Shown: in pieces, positions 7,536 through 16,054 of the stretch
How positions within the stretch are numbered: the stretch's first letter is position 1
Layout: each line of letters starts with the position of its first letter
DNA from: Trebonia sp963737285
GTDB taxonomy: Bacteria; Actinomycetota; Actinomycetes; Streptosporangiales; Streptosporangiaceae
Direction of reading: 5' to 3'
Assembly: GCA_963737285.1 (NCBI GenBank)
Contig: CAVTRT010000002.1
Location: forward strand, 1,550,001-1,614,000
Length of the DNA stretch: 64,000 nucleotides
The notes under the pieces: model-generated
Told to the model about the DNA's origin: nothing
The model's database searches: none
The model's input: the letters and a program-made list of their open reading frames with translations, nothing else
Program-made: the position numbers and the translations under genes

Positions 7536-8687
7536 TCATGGCTGGCCAGGAACATGCTTTCCGGTGAGTAAGCTGACGCGGCGCCTCGACCGCCGGCGTC
7601 GCCAGACCAGGACGCCGGCCGCGGCCGTCGCGCCGCCAGTAGCGGGGCCGTAGTTGATGGCCGCCGTGCTAGCCTTCAGCGCCGCTTGCTGGAACGTCGC
7701 GGGGATCGGGAGGTCATCGATCCGCGACGGCGGCCAGATGACCACGAACGCCCGGCCGACAACCTCGTTCTCCGGGATGGTGCCATCGAAGCCGTCCTGC
7801 GCGTGCCACCGGGAGTCGGCGGAGTCCGACCTGTGGTCTCCGAGGACGAACAGCCGCCCCGCGGGTACAACGATGTTGTAGGGACTCGGGTCACCAGAAC
7901 CAGATTGGTCCCCAGGGTAGAGATAGGACGACTCGTTCAGCGGCACGCCGTTGACCGTGATCTGGCCCGAGGCAGTGCAGCACACGACACGGTCACCCGG
8001 CAGCCCGATGACCCGCTTGACGTAGTCGGTCCCCGGCGCGGAGACGCCCACGAGGTTCGTGAAGTCGTCCCACACCCGCTCCACAGGGTCGCTCGACGGC
8101 GGCGGCGGCTCCGGTCCCCATGATCCATCGCCGCTAAAGACGATGACGTCGCCCCGCGCGATGGGGCGCAGGTGGTAAACGAGCCTGTTGACCAGGATGC
8201 GGTCGCCGATCTGCAGGGTGTTCTCCATCGACGCGGACGGGATGACGAACACCTGGACAAGGAACGCCTTGATCAAGATGGTCAGGACCAGCGCCGCCAC
8301 GACGACGACGACGACCTCGCGGAGCAAGGATCGCTTCCGCTTGGCACCACCCGTACCGGAATCACCCTTGCCAGCGCCGTCTTCCCCGGCATCGCCGCTC
8401 GCCGAAGTGCCGCTGCCGACACTCTCATTGCCAACGGTCCCGTCGGCAGCGCTGTCCTTGCCGATGCCGTGCCTGGCGGCACCGTCCTTTGCGGTGCCGC
8501 CCGCTACCCCCGCAGAGCCGAGGCCGGACGTGGCAATGCCGACAGTCTCAGCGCCGATACCGTCCTTCCCCCCGCTCACGCCGCTGATGTCTACATTGGC
8601 GGTCTCTGCGAACGCATCGGAGTTGGAGTCCGCAGGATGCGCGGAGGATGCGCCAGCCCCGTCCGGCTGGCCTGGCTCGACGTCCAT
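7536..8687 (-). CDS. lepB: type I signal peptidase LepB (second copy)
   Basis: The protein has 383 aa when started at the ATG at 8687, 25 nt after the rplS stop; the longer frame overlaps rplS. It has the same architecture as its neighbour: a ~118-residue Gly/Ala/Asp-rich cytoplasmic lead, one anchor (about 123-145), catalytic Ser153 in SASM and Lys224 in VKRVIGLPGD, then GDHRSDSADSR. The C-terminus carries a weak hydrophobic segment and a basic RRRRSRR patch. Tandem signal peptidases occur in Streptomyces. The divergent lead sequences suggest an old duplication with preserved catalytic residues. Confidence 0.93.
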   Translation of the reverse strand: MDVEPGQPDGAGASSAHPADSNSDAFAETANVDISGVSGGKDGIGAETVGIATSGLGSAGVAGGTAKDGAARHGIGKDSAADGTVGNESVGSGTSASGDAGEDGAGKGDSGTGGAKRKRSLLREVVVVVVAALVLTILIKAFLVQVFVIPSASMENTLQIGDRILVNRLVYHLRPIARGDVIVFSGDGSWGPEPPPPSSDPVERVWDDFTNLVGVSAPGTDYVKRVIGLPGDRVVCCTASGQITVNGVPLNESSYLYPGDQSGSGDPSPYNIVVPAGRLFVLGDHRSDSADSRWHAQDGFDGTIPENEVVGRAFVVIWPPSRIDDLPIPATFQQAALKASTAAINYGPATGGATAAAGVLVWRRRRSRRRVSLLTGKHVPGQP

Positions 8688-8712
8688 TGGCAAGCAGCCC
8701 TGTATTCGCCGG

Positions 8713-9072
8713 CTAGTTGCTGGTGTTGTCCCGGCGCTCCTTGATGCGGGCTGCCTTGCCGCGCAGGTCACGCAGGTAGTAGAGCTTGGCTCGGCGGACG
8801 CGGCCACGGGTCAGGACTTCGATCTTGTCGATCGACGGGCTGTGCACCGGGAAGGTCCGCTCGACGCCCACGCCGTAACTGACCTTGCGCACGGTGAATG
8901 TCTCCCGCAGGCCAGCACCCTGGCGACCGATAACGAAGCCCTGGAACACCTGGATCCGGGAGCGGTTGCCCTCCGTGACCTTGACGTGCACCTTGAGGGT
9001 GTCACCCGAACGGAAGCCGGGGATGTCATCCCGAACCTGGGCCTGCTCAATCTCGGCGATCGCGGTATGCAT
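8713..9072 (-). CDS. rplS: ribosomal protein L19
   Basis: The protein has 119 aa from the ATG at 9072 (MHTAIAEIEQAQVR). It has the classic L19 pattern: IPGFRSGDTLKVHVKV, QGFVIGRQGAG, TFTVRKVSYGVGVERTFP and a basic C-terminus with RRAKLYYLRDLRGKAARI. It sits at the 30S/50S interface. The gene follows trmD and precedes two lepB copies, the standard actinobacterial order. Confidence 0.98.
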   Translation of the reverse strand: MHTAIAEIEQAQVRDDIPGFRSGDTLKVHVKVTEGNRSRIQVFQGFVIGRQGAGLRETFTVRKVSYGVGVERTFPVHSPSIDKIEVLTRGRVRRAKLYYLRDLRGKAARIKERRDNTSN

Positions 9073-9188
9073 GGAAGTTCCTCGTCTGATCAGGCACGCG
9101 CGTCCGCGGATGCCCGGGTGTAAGCCTGGTTTCGCCCTGCTCCTGAAGCCAGCACTGCTTTCAGCCTGGGCAGCACCCCAGCAGAGGC

Positions 9189-9209
9189 AACGCCCGAACG
9201 GGCAGCGTT
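9189..9209 (-). terminator. hairpin between trmD and rplS
   Basis: AACGC pairs with GCGTT around an inner CCC/GGG, with a short bulge. It lies a few nucleotides after the trmD stop codon. There is no T-run, so it may be a partial terminator or a processing signal separating trmD from the more strongly expressed rplS. Confidence 0.3.
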
Positions 9210-9211
9210 CT

Positions 9212-10117
9212 TTAGTGTGCCATACTTTCGCCACTAACCGGAAAACCTGCGTCCGATAGCACCTGGAGATCTCGCGCGTCCAGCCCGTCGCGCGCGCTGG
9301 CCAGGCCGTCTACCAGGTCGGGACGGATGGCAGCGGTCCGCCGCAGGGCCTCATCCCGCCGCCAGCGGGCGATTGCCTTGTGGTTGCCGCTCAGCAGCAC
9401 TTCCGGCACCTCGTGCCCGCGCCACGTGCGAGGCCGCGTGTAGACCGGCCCCTCGAGCAGCCCACTGCTTCCATCCTCCCCGAACGAATCGTCGGCGGCG
9501 GACTGCTCGTTGCCCAGCACCCCTGGCAGCAGGCGGCAGACAGCTTCCAGGATGACGCAGACCGCCACCTCGCCCCCGGCAAGCACGTAGTCGCCGATAC
9601 TCACCTCATCGACTGGCATCCGGGAGCGGGCGTCGGCGACGACCCTCGAGTCGATCCCCTCATAGCGCCCGCAGGCGAACACCAGCCGAGGCTCCCGCGC
9701 GTACGCAGCGGCCAGTTCCTGGGTGAACGGCGTTCCGCTCGGGGTGGGAACGATGAGCCTGGCAGGCCTGACTCTCTCCCCCTGCCCCTGCTGGCAGGGC
9801 TGGCCCGCCGCGGACGCGTCCTGGTTGGACGCGGCGTCCGTGGGCGGTGTCGCGGTAAGCGCGACTGCGCCGGCCAGCACTTCATCGAGGGCGACCCCCC
9901 AGACGTCGGCCTTCATGACCATGCCCGGCCCCCCGCCGAACGGGGTGTCATCCACGGTGTGGTGCACGTCAGTCGTCCACCGGCGCAGGTCGTGCAGGCG
10001 GAAGTCGAGGTCGCCGCGGGCCGCGGCCTTCCCGATCAGGGACACGCCAAGCGGCCCGCTCGCGGCGGCAACCGCCCCGAAGTAGTCAGGGAAGATCGTG
10101 ATGATGTCGACGCGCAC
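9212..10117 (-). CDS. trmD: tRNA (guanine37-N1)-methyltransferase
   Basis: The product has 301 aa with the GTG start at 10117 (VRVDIITIFPDYF), preceded by AGGAG; the longer frame from 10162 lacks support. The SPOUT trefoil-knot signature is present: CGRYEGIDSRV and EVSIGDYVLAGGE, plus TPFGGGPGMVMK near the N-terminus. A ~25-residue Gln/Ala-rich insert separates the first and second parts of the catalytic domain, as in other actinobacteria. It methylates G37 of tRNAs reading CNN codons to prevent frameshifting. It is co-transcribed with rimM and rplS. Confidence 0.97.
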   Translation of the reverse strand: MRVDIITIFPDYFGAVAAASGPLGVSLIGKAAARGDLDFRLHDLRRWTTDVHHTVDDTPFGGGPGMVMKADVWGVALDEVLAGAVALTATPPTDAASNQDASAAGQPCQQGQGERVRPARLIVPTPSGTPFTQELAAAYAREPRLVFACGRYEGIDSRVVADARSRMPVDEVSIGDYVLAGGEVAVCVILEAVCRLLPGVLGNEQSAADDSFGEDGSSGLLEGPVYTRPRTWRGHEVPEVLLSGNHKAIARWRRDEALRRTAAIRPDLVDGLASARDGLDARDLQVLSDAGFPVSGESMAH

Positions 10118-10196
10118 CGGACTCCTGCCTTCCCGCGCGGCTACGCACCAAGCCGCGCCCACCGTCTGGCGCGCCTTGGCGCGCCTCCGGCTACTC

Positions 10197-10718
10197 CTAA
10201 TCCACCTCGTCCGGGTTCAGCAGCCCCGGCGGGGGGTCGATGACCAGGACTCCCCCGAGGACGTCGACCTCGGTGACGATCGCCCTGACGAACGGCACGA
10301 GGATCTCCCCGGCTCCGTCCGCGGGCTTGATGGCTAGCAGGTCCTGGCCGTGATGCAGGACGTCAGCGACAACGCCAACGACCTCACCGGCGACTGTACG
10401 GACGGTGAGGTCAATCAGTTCGTGGTCACGGAACTCGTCCGGGTCATCCAGCGACTCCAGCGTCCCCGAGTCAACGATCAGCCAGGTGCCGGTCAGCTCG
10501 CCCGCCGCAGTGCGGTCGCTGACTCCCGTGAACCGCAAGATCAGCTCCCCGGACTGCCAGCGGACAGCCGCGATCGTCAGCGGGCCAACACCCTGAGGAT
10601 CGGTATCCAGCCGAGTGCCGACGGCGAACCTCACCTCGGGATCATCAGTCCGGACGCCGACCACGACGTCACCCCGAACCCCGTGCGGGCGGCCGATCCG
10701 CCCGACAATGATCTGCAT
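10197..10718 (-). CDS. rimM: 16S rRNA processing protein RimM
   Basis: The protein has 173 aa. The N-terminal RimM domain (VGRIGRPHGVRGDVVV) is followed by a PRC-barrel (residues ~95-170) containing GEVVGVVADVLHHGQDLLAI. It assists 30S maturation by binding S19. It lies 12 nt downstream of the KH-protein gene and upstream of trmD in the rpsP operon. Confidence 0.96.
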   Translation of the reverse strand: MQIIVGRIGRPHGVRGDVVVGVRTDDPEVRFAVGTRLDTDPQGVGPLTIAAVRWQSGELILRFTGVSDRTAAGELTGTWLIVDSGTLESLDDPDEFRDHELIDLTVRTVAGEVVGVVADVLHHGQDLLAIKPADGAGEILVPFVRAIVTEVDVLGGVLVIDPPPGLLNPDEVD

Positions 10719-10730
10719 GCCCAGGGTCTG

Positions 10731-10973
10731 CTAACGCACCTCGCCGGTCTCCAGCAGGTCGATGCGGACGTGTCGACCCCCGGCGAGGGAGCCGACTACC
10801 GTCCGCAGCGCTCGGGCGGTCCGCCCGCCTCTGCCGATGACCTTACCGAGGTCGTCTGGGTGGACCCGCACCTCAAGGACGTTGCCACGGCGCAGGTTGC
10901 GCTCCAAGACACGTACGTCGTCGGGGTGCGTGACAATACCCCTGACTAGGTGCTCGAGGGCCTCCTCAAGCAC
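10731..10973 (-). CDS. khpA: KH-domain RNA-binding protein KhpA
   Basis: The protein has 80 aa from the GTG at 10973, which lies 1 nt after the rpsP stop (TGACGTG), implying coupled translation. Residues 1-80 form a single type II KH domain with the GxxG loop in GKVIGRGGRTARALRTVV. KhpA is a conserved small RNA chaperone that partners with KhpB/Jag in Gram-positive bacteria. Its place between rpsP and rimM is canonical. Confidence 0.93.
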   Translation of the reverse strand: MLEEALEHLVRGIVTHPDDVRVLERNLRRGNVLEVRVHPDDLGKVIGRGGRTARALRTVVGSLAGGRHVRIDLLETGEVR

Positions 10974-10974
10974 G

Positions 10975-11544
10975 TCAGGCCTCGCTACCACCGTCGGCTG
11001 CCTCAGCCGCGGGCGCCGACTGCTCGATGACGGGGGTGTCGGCCGCAGGGGCCTCGATGACGGGGGCCTCGACGACGGGGGCCTCGATGACGGGGGCCTC
11101 GGCCGCAGGGGCCTCGACGGCAGGGGCTTCGGCCGCAACTTCCTTCTTCGGCCTAGCGGTGGACCTCGCCGGGCGGGTGTCCCTCTTGGCCTCCTTGGCC
11201 GCGAGGCTCTCCTTCACGAGTTCCTCGTAGCGGATCTTCTTGTCGGCCCTCGCCTCGGAGAACTTAAGGGTGCCCTCGGCACCCGGCTCGCCCTTGAACT
11301 TCTGCCAGTCACCGGTGATGGTGAGCAGGTGCTTGACCGGGTCGGTCGGCTGCGCGCCGACGGACAGCCAGTGCTGGACGCGGTCGGAGTCGACGTCGAT
11401 AAGCGACGGCTCCTCCTTCGGGTGGTACTTGCCAATCTCCTCGATGGCGCGCCCGTCGCGCTTGGTCCGCGAGTCCGCGACGACGATCCGGTAGTACGGG
11501 TCCCGGATCGCGCCCATGCGCTTGAGCTTGATCTTGACAGACAC
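10975..11544 (-). CDS. rpsP: ribosomal protein S16 with long repetitive acidic tail
   Basis: The product has 189 aa with the GTG start at 11544 (VSVKIKLKRMG), preceded by GGGAG. Residues 1-80 are S16 proper: IRDPYYRIVVADSRTKRDG, IEEIGKYHP and LSVGAQPTDPV. Residues ~130-189 are an Ala/Pro/Glu-rich tail made of near repeats of E-A-P-V-(I/V). Actinobacterial S16 proteins often have extensions, but this one is long and clearly built from repeats (11000-11140). It is the first gene of the rpsP-khpA-rimM-trmD-rplS operon; the promoter must lie in 11545-12000. Confidence 0.96.
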   Translation of the reverse strand: MSVKIKLKRMGAIRDPYYRIVVADSRTKRDGRAIEEIGKYHPKEEPSLIDVDSDRVQHWLSVGAQPTDPVKHLLTITGDWQKFKGEPGAEGTLKFSEARADKKIRYEELVKESLAAKEAKRDTRPARSTARPKKEVAAEAPAVEAPAAEAPVIEAPVVEAPVIEAPAADTPVIEQSAPAAEAADGGSEA

Positions 11545-12235
11545 GGCTGTGCTACTCCCTGGAAAAGGTAGGTACGTGTGTCGGGCACCCGCCAGCAGGG
11601 GAAAGCGCCGGCCGGACCGATCTGATGCGCCAGGCAGGGCGGACGAGGAGAGGGCGCCGCTTAGCCAGGCTTCAGCCATCCATTGTGCCAGAAGCGGGCC
11701 GTCTCGCGGTAATCACGCGCGAGTCCGGCGGCACGTCGCGCGGCAAGCATCACCGTCCGTCCGGGGCCAGGCGCTTGAACCGTCGCCTAAGGCAGCGAAC
11801 AGCATGAAACAGTTACATAACACGCAGCCGCTTTGGCTGGCCCAGCAGGCAGGACCTGTGCCACCTTTGTCAACAATCGGTCCTTCAGCACAGCCGTTCG
11901 CAGAGCGAACAGCGTGGTTCGTCCTTGACCATGGGAAGAGCGTCACGACCAGTAACGACTTGCCCCGGCGGGCGGCCTGAGGAAGCTACCGCGCAAAACC
12001 TGTCACGTTCAATGCCAGACCTCGCGGGTCACGGCCCCCCGCCATGACCCTGCACACCTACATATCGCCGTAACTAGCCACATTCCTTCATGCATGGGAC
12101 TGCGGCGATGTTAGCCTCAGGGACGCCCGCAACGGGGCGACGTGCAACCCAATCCTGTGCGTGCCCATTCGGCTAGATCCCTGGAAACGGTGAAGCGCCT
12201 GCCCCCAGGCGACCCTATAAGGAGAGATCGAGAGC
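11545..12235. other. 690-nt divergent intergenic region
   Basis: This region separates the rpsP operon (minus) from the ABC importer operon (plus) and should hold both promoters. I see no convincing gene; all frames here are short and without family resemblance. A small perfect hairpin (CGCCTG-CCCC-CAGGCG, 12196-12211) lies just before the Shine-Dalgarno AAGGAG (12220-12225) of the binding-protein gene and could affect its translation or mRNA stability. No confident -10/-35 pair was identified. Confidence 0.5.
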
Positions 12236-13630
12236 ATGACTGACCCCACTGCTCAGTCCAGCAACACCACGGAATCGTCCGGCACAGTCTCCCGGCGCAC
12301 CTTGTTCCGCGCGGCTGGCGTCGGTGCGGCCGCCATCGGCGGCGGCGCGCTCTTGGACGCCTGCAGCTCCAGCCTCAAGGGCTCGACGAGCAGCACGAGC
12401 TCCACTTCCACTGGCTCGAGCAGCGGCGGCGAGATCACGATCGGCTGGATCCACCCGCTGACCGGCTCGCTGGCTGGCTTCGGCCACCCCGATAACTGGG
12501 TCACCCAGCAGATCCAGCAGACCACGCCGTACAAGAACGGCTTCAAGATTGGCGGCAAGACCTACACGGTCAAGATCAAGTCCTACGACACGCAGTCCAG
12601 CGTGACGACGGCCGGCGACCTCGCCAAGCAGGCGATCCAGGCTGACAACGTCGACATGCTGTTTGCGTCCTCCACCCCAGAGACCGTCAACGCGGTGGCC
12701 AGCCAGGCCGAGACCCTCGGCACCCCGCTGGTCTGCTCGAACATTCCCTGGGAGTCCTGGTACGGCAACCTCGGCGGCAACCCGACCAAGCCGACGGTCA
12801 CCCCGAAGTACTCGGTCATGTACTTCCTCGGCGCCGAGCACCTGGTCGAGTGCTTCATCCCGATGTGGAACAGGATCGGCGAGAAGTACGGCAACGACCA
12901 CCTCGTGGCCGCCGCCTTCCCCAACGACGCGGACGGCAACGCGTTCCGCGCGGTGTTCCCGCCGATCGCCAAGGGCGCTGGCTACACGATCGACCTGTCG
13001 GCCGCCTACACCGATGGCCTGACGAACTACTCCTCGATGATCTCCCAGTTCAAGTCCGCCAAGGCTGACTTCTTCACCAACGTGCCGCTGCCTCCGGACT
13101 TCGCCGTCATGTGGAAGCAGTCCGTCCAGCAAGGCTTCAAGCCCAAGCTCGCGACCGTGGCCAAGGTGCTGCTGTTCCCCACCGACGCCTACGCGATGGG
13201 CGACATCGTGAACAACATCGCCACCGACACCTGGTGGGTGCCGGGAATGCCGTGGCACTCGTCGTTCACCGGCCAGACCTGCATGGAGCTCGCGACGGCG
13301 TACACCGCGGCGGGCCTCGGCCAGCCGAACGCGAACATCAGCAACTACACGCTCTTCGAGATCGCGTACGCGGCGTTCTCCGGGGTGGACAACCCGCACG
13401 ACCACGACGAGGTCGCCGCCGCCCTGCACAAGGTGAACATCCCCGACGCGGTTGCCGGGCCGATGAACTTCACCAACCCGAAGAACCCCGCCCCCGGCGT
13501 CGTCATCACGCCCCCGGTCGGCATCCAGTGGCAGACGGGCGGCAAGTACGAGCTGACCGCAAACGTCGTCGACAACACCCTCATGCCGACGGTCCCGCTC
13601 ACCGGTGACCTGAAGCCCACCTTCGCGTAA
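12236..13630 (+). CDS. ABC transporter substrate-binding lipoprotein (branched-chain amino acid type)
   Basis: The protein has 464 aa. The N-terminus has a twin-arginine motif (SRRTLF, residues ~19-24), a hydrophobic Ala/Gly stretch and a lipobox ending at the Cys of LLDACSSS, so it is a Tat-exported lipoprotein. A Ser/Thr-rich linker leads to a type I periplasmic-binding fold starting EITIGWIHPLTGSLAGFG, as in the Leu/Ile/Val, urea and amide binding proteins. The ligand is unknown. It is the first gene of a five-gene importer operon, with permeases and ATPases following directly. Confidence 0.92.
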   Translation: MTDPTAQSSNTTESSGTVSRRTLFRAAGVGAAAIGGGALLDACSSSLKGSTSSTSSTSTGSSSGGEITIGWIHPLTGSLAGFGHPDNWVTQQIQQTTPYKNGFKIGGKTYTVKIKSYDTQSSVTTAGDLAKQAIQADNVDMLFASSTPETVNAVASQAETLGTPLVCSNIPWESWYGNLGGNPTKPTVTPKYSVMYFLGAEHLVECFIPMWNRIGEKYGNDHLVAAAFPNDADGNAFRAVFPPIAKGAGYTIDLSAAYTDGLTNYSSMISQFKSAKADFFTNVPLPPDFAVMWKQSVQQGFKPKLATVAKVLLFPTDAYAMGDIVNNIATDTWWVPGMPWHSSFTGQTCMELATAYTAAGLGQPNANISNYTLFEIAYAAFSGVDNPHDHDEVAAALHKVNIPDAVAGPMNFTNPKNPAPGVVITPPVGIQWQTGGKYELTANVVDNTLMPTVPLTGDLKPTFA

Positions 13631-13634
13631 GTGA

Positions 13635-14440
13635 TTGGCAAGTTCCGTGCTTCAGCTAGACCACGTGACGAAACGGTTCGGCCGCGTCGTCATCGCGGAA
13701 GACCTGTCCTTCTCGGTCGGTGAGGGGGAGAAGGTCGGGATCGTGGGGCCGAACGGCGCTGGCAAGACCAGCCTCTTCGGCCTCATCTCCGGCGACCTCG
13801 CCCCCAACAGCGGCCAGGTCTCCTTCGCAGGCAAGACGGTCACCAAGCTGGACGCCGCCACTCGGTGCCGTCTCGGCATCGGGCGGACGTACCAGGTTCC
13901 GCGACCGTTCGTCGACATGACCGCATTCGAGAACGTCCTGCTCGCCGCCCAGCAGGGCCGCGGCCTGCGCCGCAAGGCAAGCTACGCGGCGGCTGCTGAG
14001 GCACTGGAGCGCACCGGGATGGCCGGGGAGGCTAACCTCCCCGCCTCCCGGCTGGGCCTGCTGCAACGCAAGCGCCTCGAGATCGCGCGGGCGCTAGCCA
14101 CCGGCCCGCGCCTGCTGCTGCTCGACGAGGTGGCCGGCGGCTCACCGACCCGGAGGTCACCGAGCTCGTCGAGATCATCCGCGGCCTCAACGCCGAGGGC
14201 ATCGCCGTTGTCTGGATCGAGCACGTCGTCCGGGCGCTCACCTCACTGGTCGACCGGCTCATCTGCCTGTACGGCGGGACCTTCGTCGGTGACGGCGACC
14301 CCGCCAGCGTGCTGGCCAACCCGAAGGTGCGGGAGGTGTACCTCGGCAGTGACATCAACACCTCCACCGTTGAGGCAGTGCTGGGTGAGGCGGCCCCGGA
14401 GGCCCTGCACGACAGCAACGGCACCGTGGAGGGGTCATGA
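13635..14440 (+). pseudogene. livG: LivG-type ABC ATPase with a frameshift
   Basis: The first ~168 codons (possible starts TTG 13635 or GTG 13647) contain Walker A GPNGAGKTS and end at the Walker B LLLLDE followed by VAGG. After about 14140 the homology continues in the -1 frame (LTDPEVTELVEIIRGLNAEG, the H-loop region WIEHVV, then LYGG) to a TGA at 14438-14440. That stop overlaps the livF ATG. One missing G in the run at 14137-14141 explains the shift. If real, the truncated ATPase could not work; with an otherwise intact operon, a sequencing error is more likely. Family role: energises import with LivF. Confidence 0.88.
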
Positions 14441-15186
14441 CCACCGCGTCCCCCGGGGAAGCGACCGCGGTCGGCACGCCGCTGCTCGAGGTCCGCGGCC
14501 TCACTGTGCACCATGGCCAGCTCAAGGCCATCAGCGACGTCTCGCTCCAAGTCAGCCCTGGCGAGGTGTACGCGATGATCGGCGCGAACGGCGCCGGCAA
14601 GTCCACCCTGATGCGCACCATCGCCGGCCTGCACTCACCGACGAGCGGGCAGATCCTGCTCGACGGCACCGACGTCACCCGGCTGCGCCCAGAAAAGCGC
14701 GCAACCGGCGGGATCATCATGGTGCCCGAGGGCCGACGGCTCTTCCCGTCGCTCACGCTTGAGGAAAACCTAAAGGTCGGCGCGTCCTATGCGCGCAAGG
14801 GCCCGTGGGACATCCCGGCGGTCATGGAGCTGTTCCCGTTCATGAAGGACCGGCGCAACCAGAAGACCGCCCAGATGTCAGGCGGCGAGCAGCAGCAGGT
14901 CGCGATCGGCCGGGCGCTGGTCGCCAACCCTCGCCTGCTGCTCCTTGACGAGCTGTCACTGGGCCTGGCCCCGGTCATCGTGCAGCGCATCTACGAAGTG
15001 CTCCCGCGGATCATGGATTCCGGCGTGACGGTCCTGCTCGTCGAGCAGGACGTCTCGCAGGCCCGCCGGGTCGCCTCCTACCTGCACTGCCTCCTCGAAG
15101 GGCATACCACCTTGGAGGGCCCACCAGCGCAGTTCACGTCGGAGCAGGTCGAGGCGGCGTACTTCGGCATGGGAGGGACTCACTAA
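14437..15186 (+). CDS. livF: LivF-type ABC transporter ATPase
   Basis: The protein has 249 aa. It has Walker A GANGAGKST (residues ~48-56), the ABC signature MSGGEQQQ (a slight variant of LSGGEQ), Walker B LLLLDE followed by LSLGLAP (the LivF-type D-loop) and the H-loop LLVEQD. The start overlaps the livG stop (ATGA) and its stop overlaps the livH ATG (TAATG), so translation is coupled. It is the second nucleotide-binding subunit of the importer. Confidence 0.95.
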   Translation: MTTASPGEATAVGTPLLEVRGLTVHHGQLKAISDVSLQVSPGEVYAMIGANGAGKSTLMRTIAGLHSPTSGQILLDGTDVTRLRPEKRATGGIIMVPEGRRLFPSLTLEENLKVGASYARKGPWDIPAVMELFPFMKDRRNQKTAQMSGGEQQQVAIGRALVANPRLLLLDELSLGLAPVIVQRIYEVLPRIMDSGVTVLLVEQDVSQARRVASYLHCLLEGHTTLEGPPAQFTSEQVEAAYFGMGGTH

Positions 15187-16052
15187 TGGTCTGGGTCAGC
15201 GACATCATCCAGGGCATCTTGGCCGGTGGGGAATACGCGCTGTTCGCGTGCGGCCTGTCGCTCATGTTCGGCGTCATGAAGGTGGTCAACCTCGCCCACG
15301 GCGACCTGGCGATCATCGGCGCGTACGTCGCCATTGGCGTTATCGCCGTCACGCACATGCCGTTCCTGTGGTCGATCCCGGTCATGATCGTGCTCATGGC
15401 GGTGTTCGGCTACGTCCTGCAGCGCTCCCTCATCCAGACCGCGCTAAGCAGGGGCGAGCTCGCCACGCTGATCGTCACGTTCGGCATGTCGATCGTGATC
15501 GAGAACGGCCTGCAGCAGTTCTTCACGGCCAACAGTCGCGGCATCGGCGCCGGATCCCCCATCGAGAGCTCGTCGTTCTCACTGGGGTCGATCCAGATCG
15601 GCTGGCTGCCGGTTTACATCTTCTTGCTGGCTGTCGTCGTGCTGCTCGCCCTGCAGTACTTCATGTCCCAGTCCAAGTACGGCCGACTGATCCGCGCCGT
15701 GGCCGATGACCGGGAGGCGGCGCTGCTGTCCGGCGTCAACGCCCGGCACGTGTTCGGCATCGCCGCGGCGATCGCCTTCGGCACCGTGGGCCTCGCGGGC
15801 GTGGCCTACGGGATGTCCGGCCAGTTCTCTCCGACGGACGGGACCGGCTCGATCCTGCTGTGGGCGTTCGCGTCGGTGGTGATCGGCGGCATCGGCTCGT
15901 TGTGGGGCACTTTGGTCGGCGGCATCGTGCTCGGCGTCGCACAGGAGATCGGCGCCCAGATCAACATCTCGTACGAGGCGCTTGCCGGCTACATCATCTT
16001 CCTTGCCGTCCTGGTGCTCCGGCCGCAGGGCCTGACCACGCGGAGGTCCTAG
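15186..16052 (+). CDS. livH: LivH-type ABC permease
   Basis: The protein has 288 aa and about eight membrane segments. The family marks are GLSLMFGVMKVVNLAHGDL near the N-terminus and the cytoplasmic loop RAVADDREAALLSGVN (EAA-like, contacts the ATPases), with LVGGIVLGVAQEIGA in the C-terminal half. It forms the translocation channel with LivM. The stop at 16050-16052 lies just before the livM start. Confidence 0.95.
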   Translation: MVWVSDIIQGILAGGEYALFACGLSLMFGVMKVVNLAHGDLAIIGAYVAIGVIAVTHMPFLWSIPVMIVLMAVFGYVLQRSLIQTALSRGELATLIVTFGMSIVIENGLQQFFTANSRGIGAGSPIESSSFSLGSIQIGWLPVYIFLLAVVVLLALQYFMSQSKYGRLIRAVADDREAALLSGVNARHVFGIAAAIAFGTVGLAGVAYGMSGQFSPTDGTGSILLWAFASVVIGGIGSLWGTLVGGIVLGVAQEIGAQINISYEALAGYIIFLAVLVLRPQGLTTRRS

Positions 16053-16054
16053 TC

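Noticed and set aside
12215..13429. 404-codon minus-strand frame opposite the ABC binding protein
   Set aside because: Composition artefact (Arg/Val/Gly) antisense to a clear gene.
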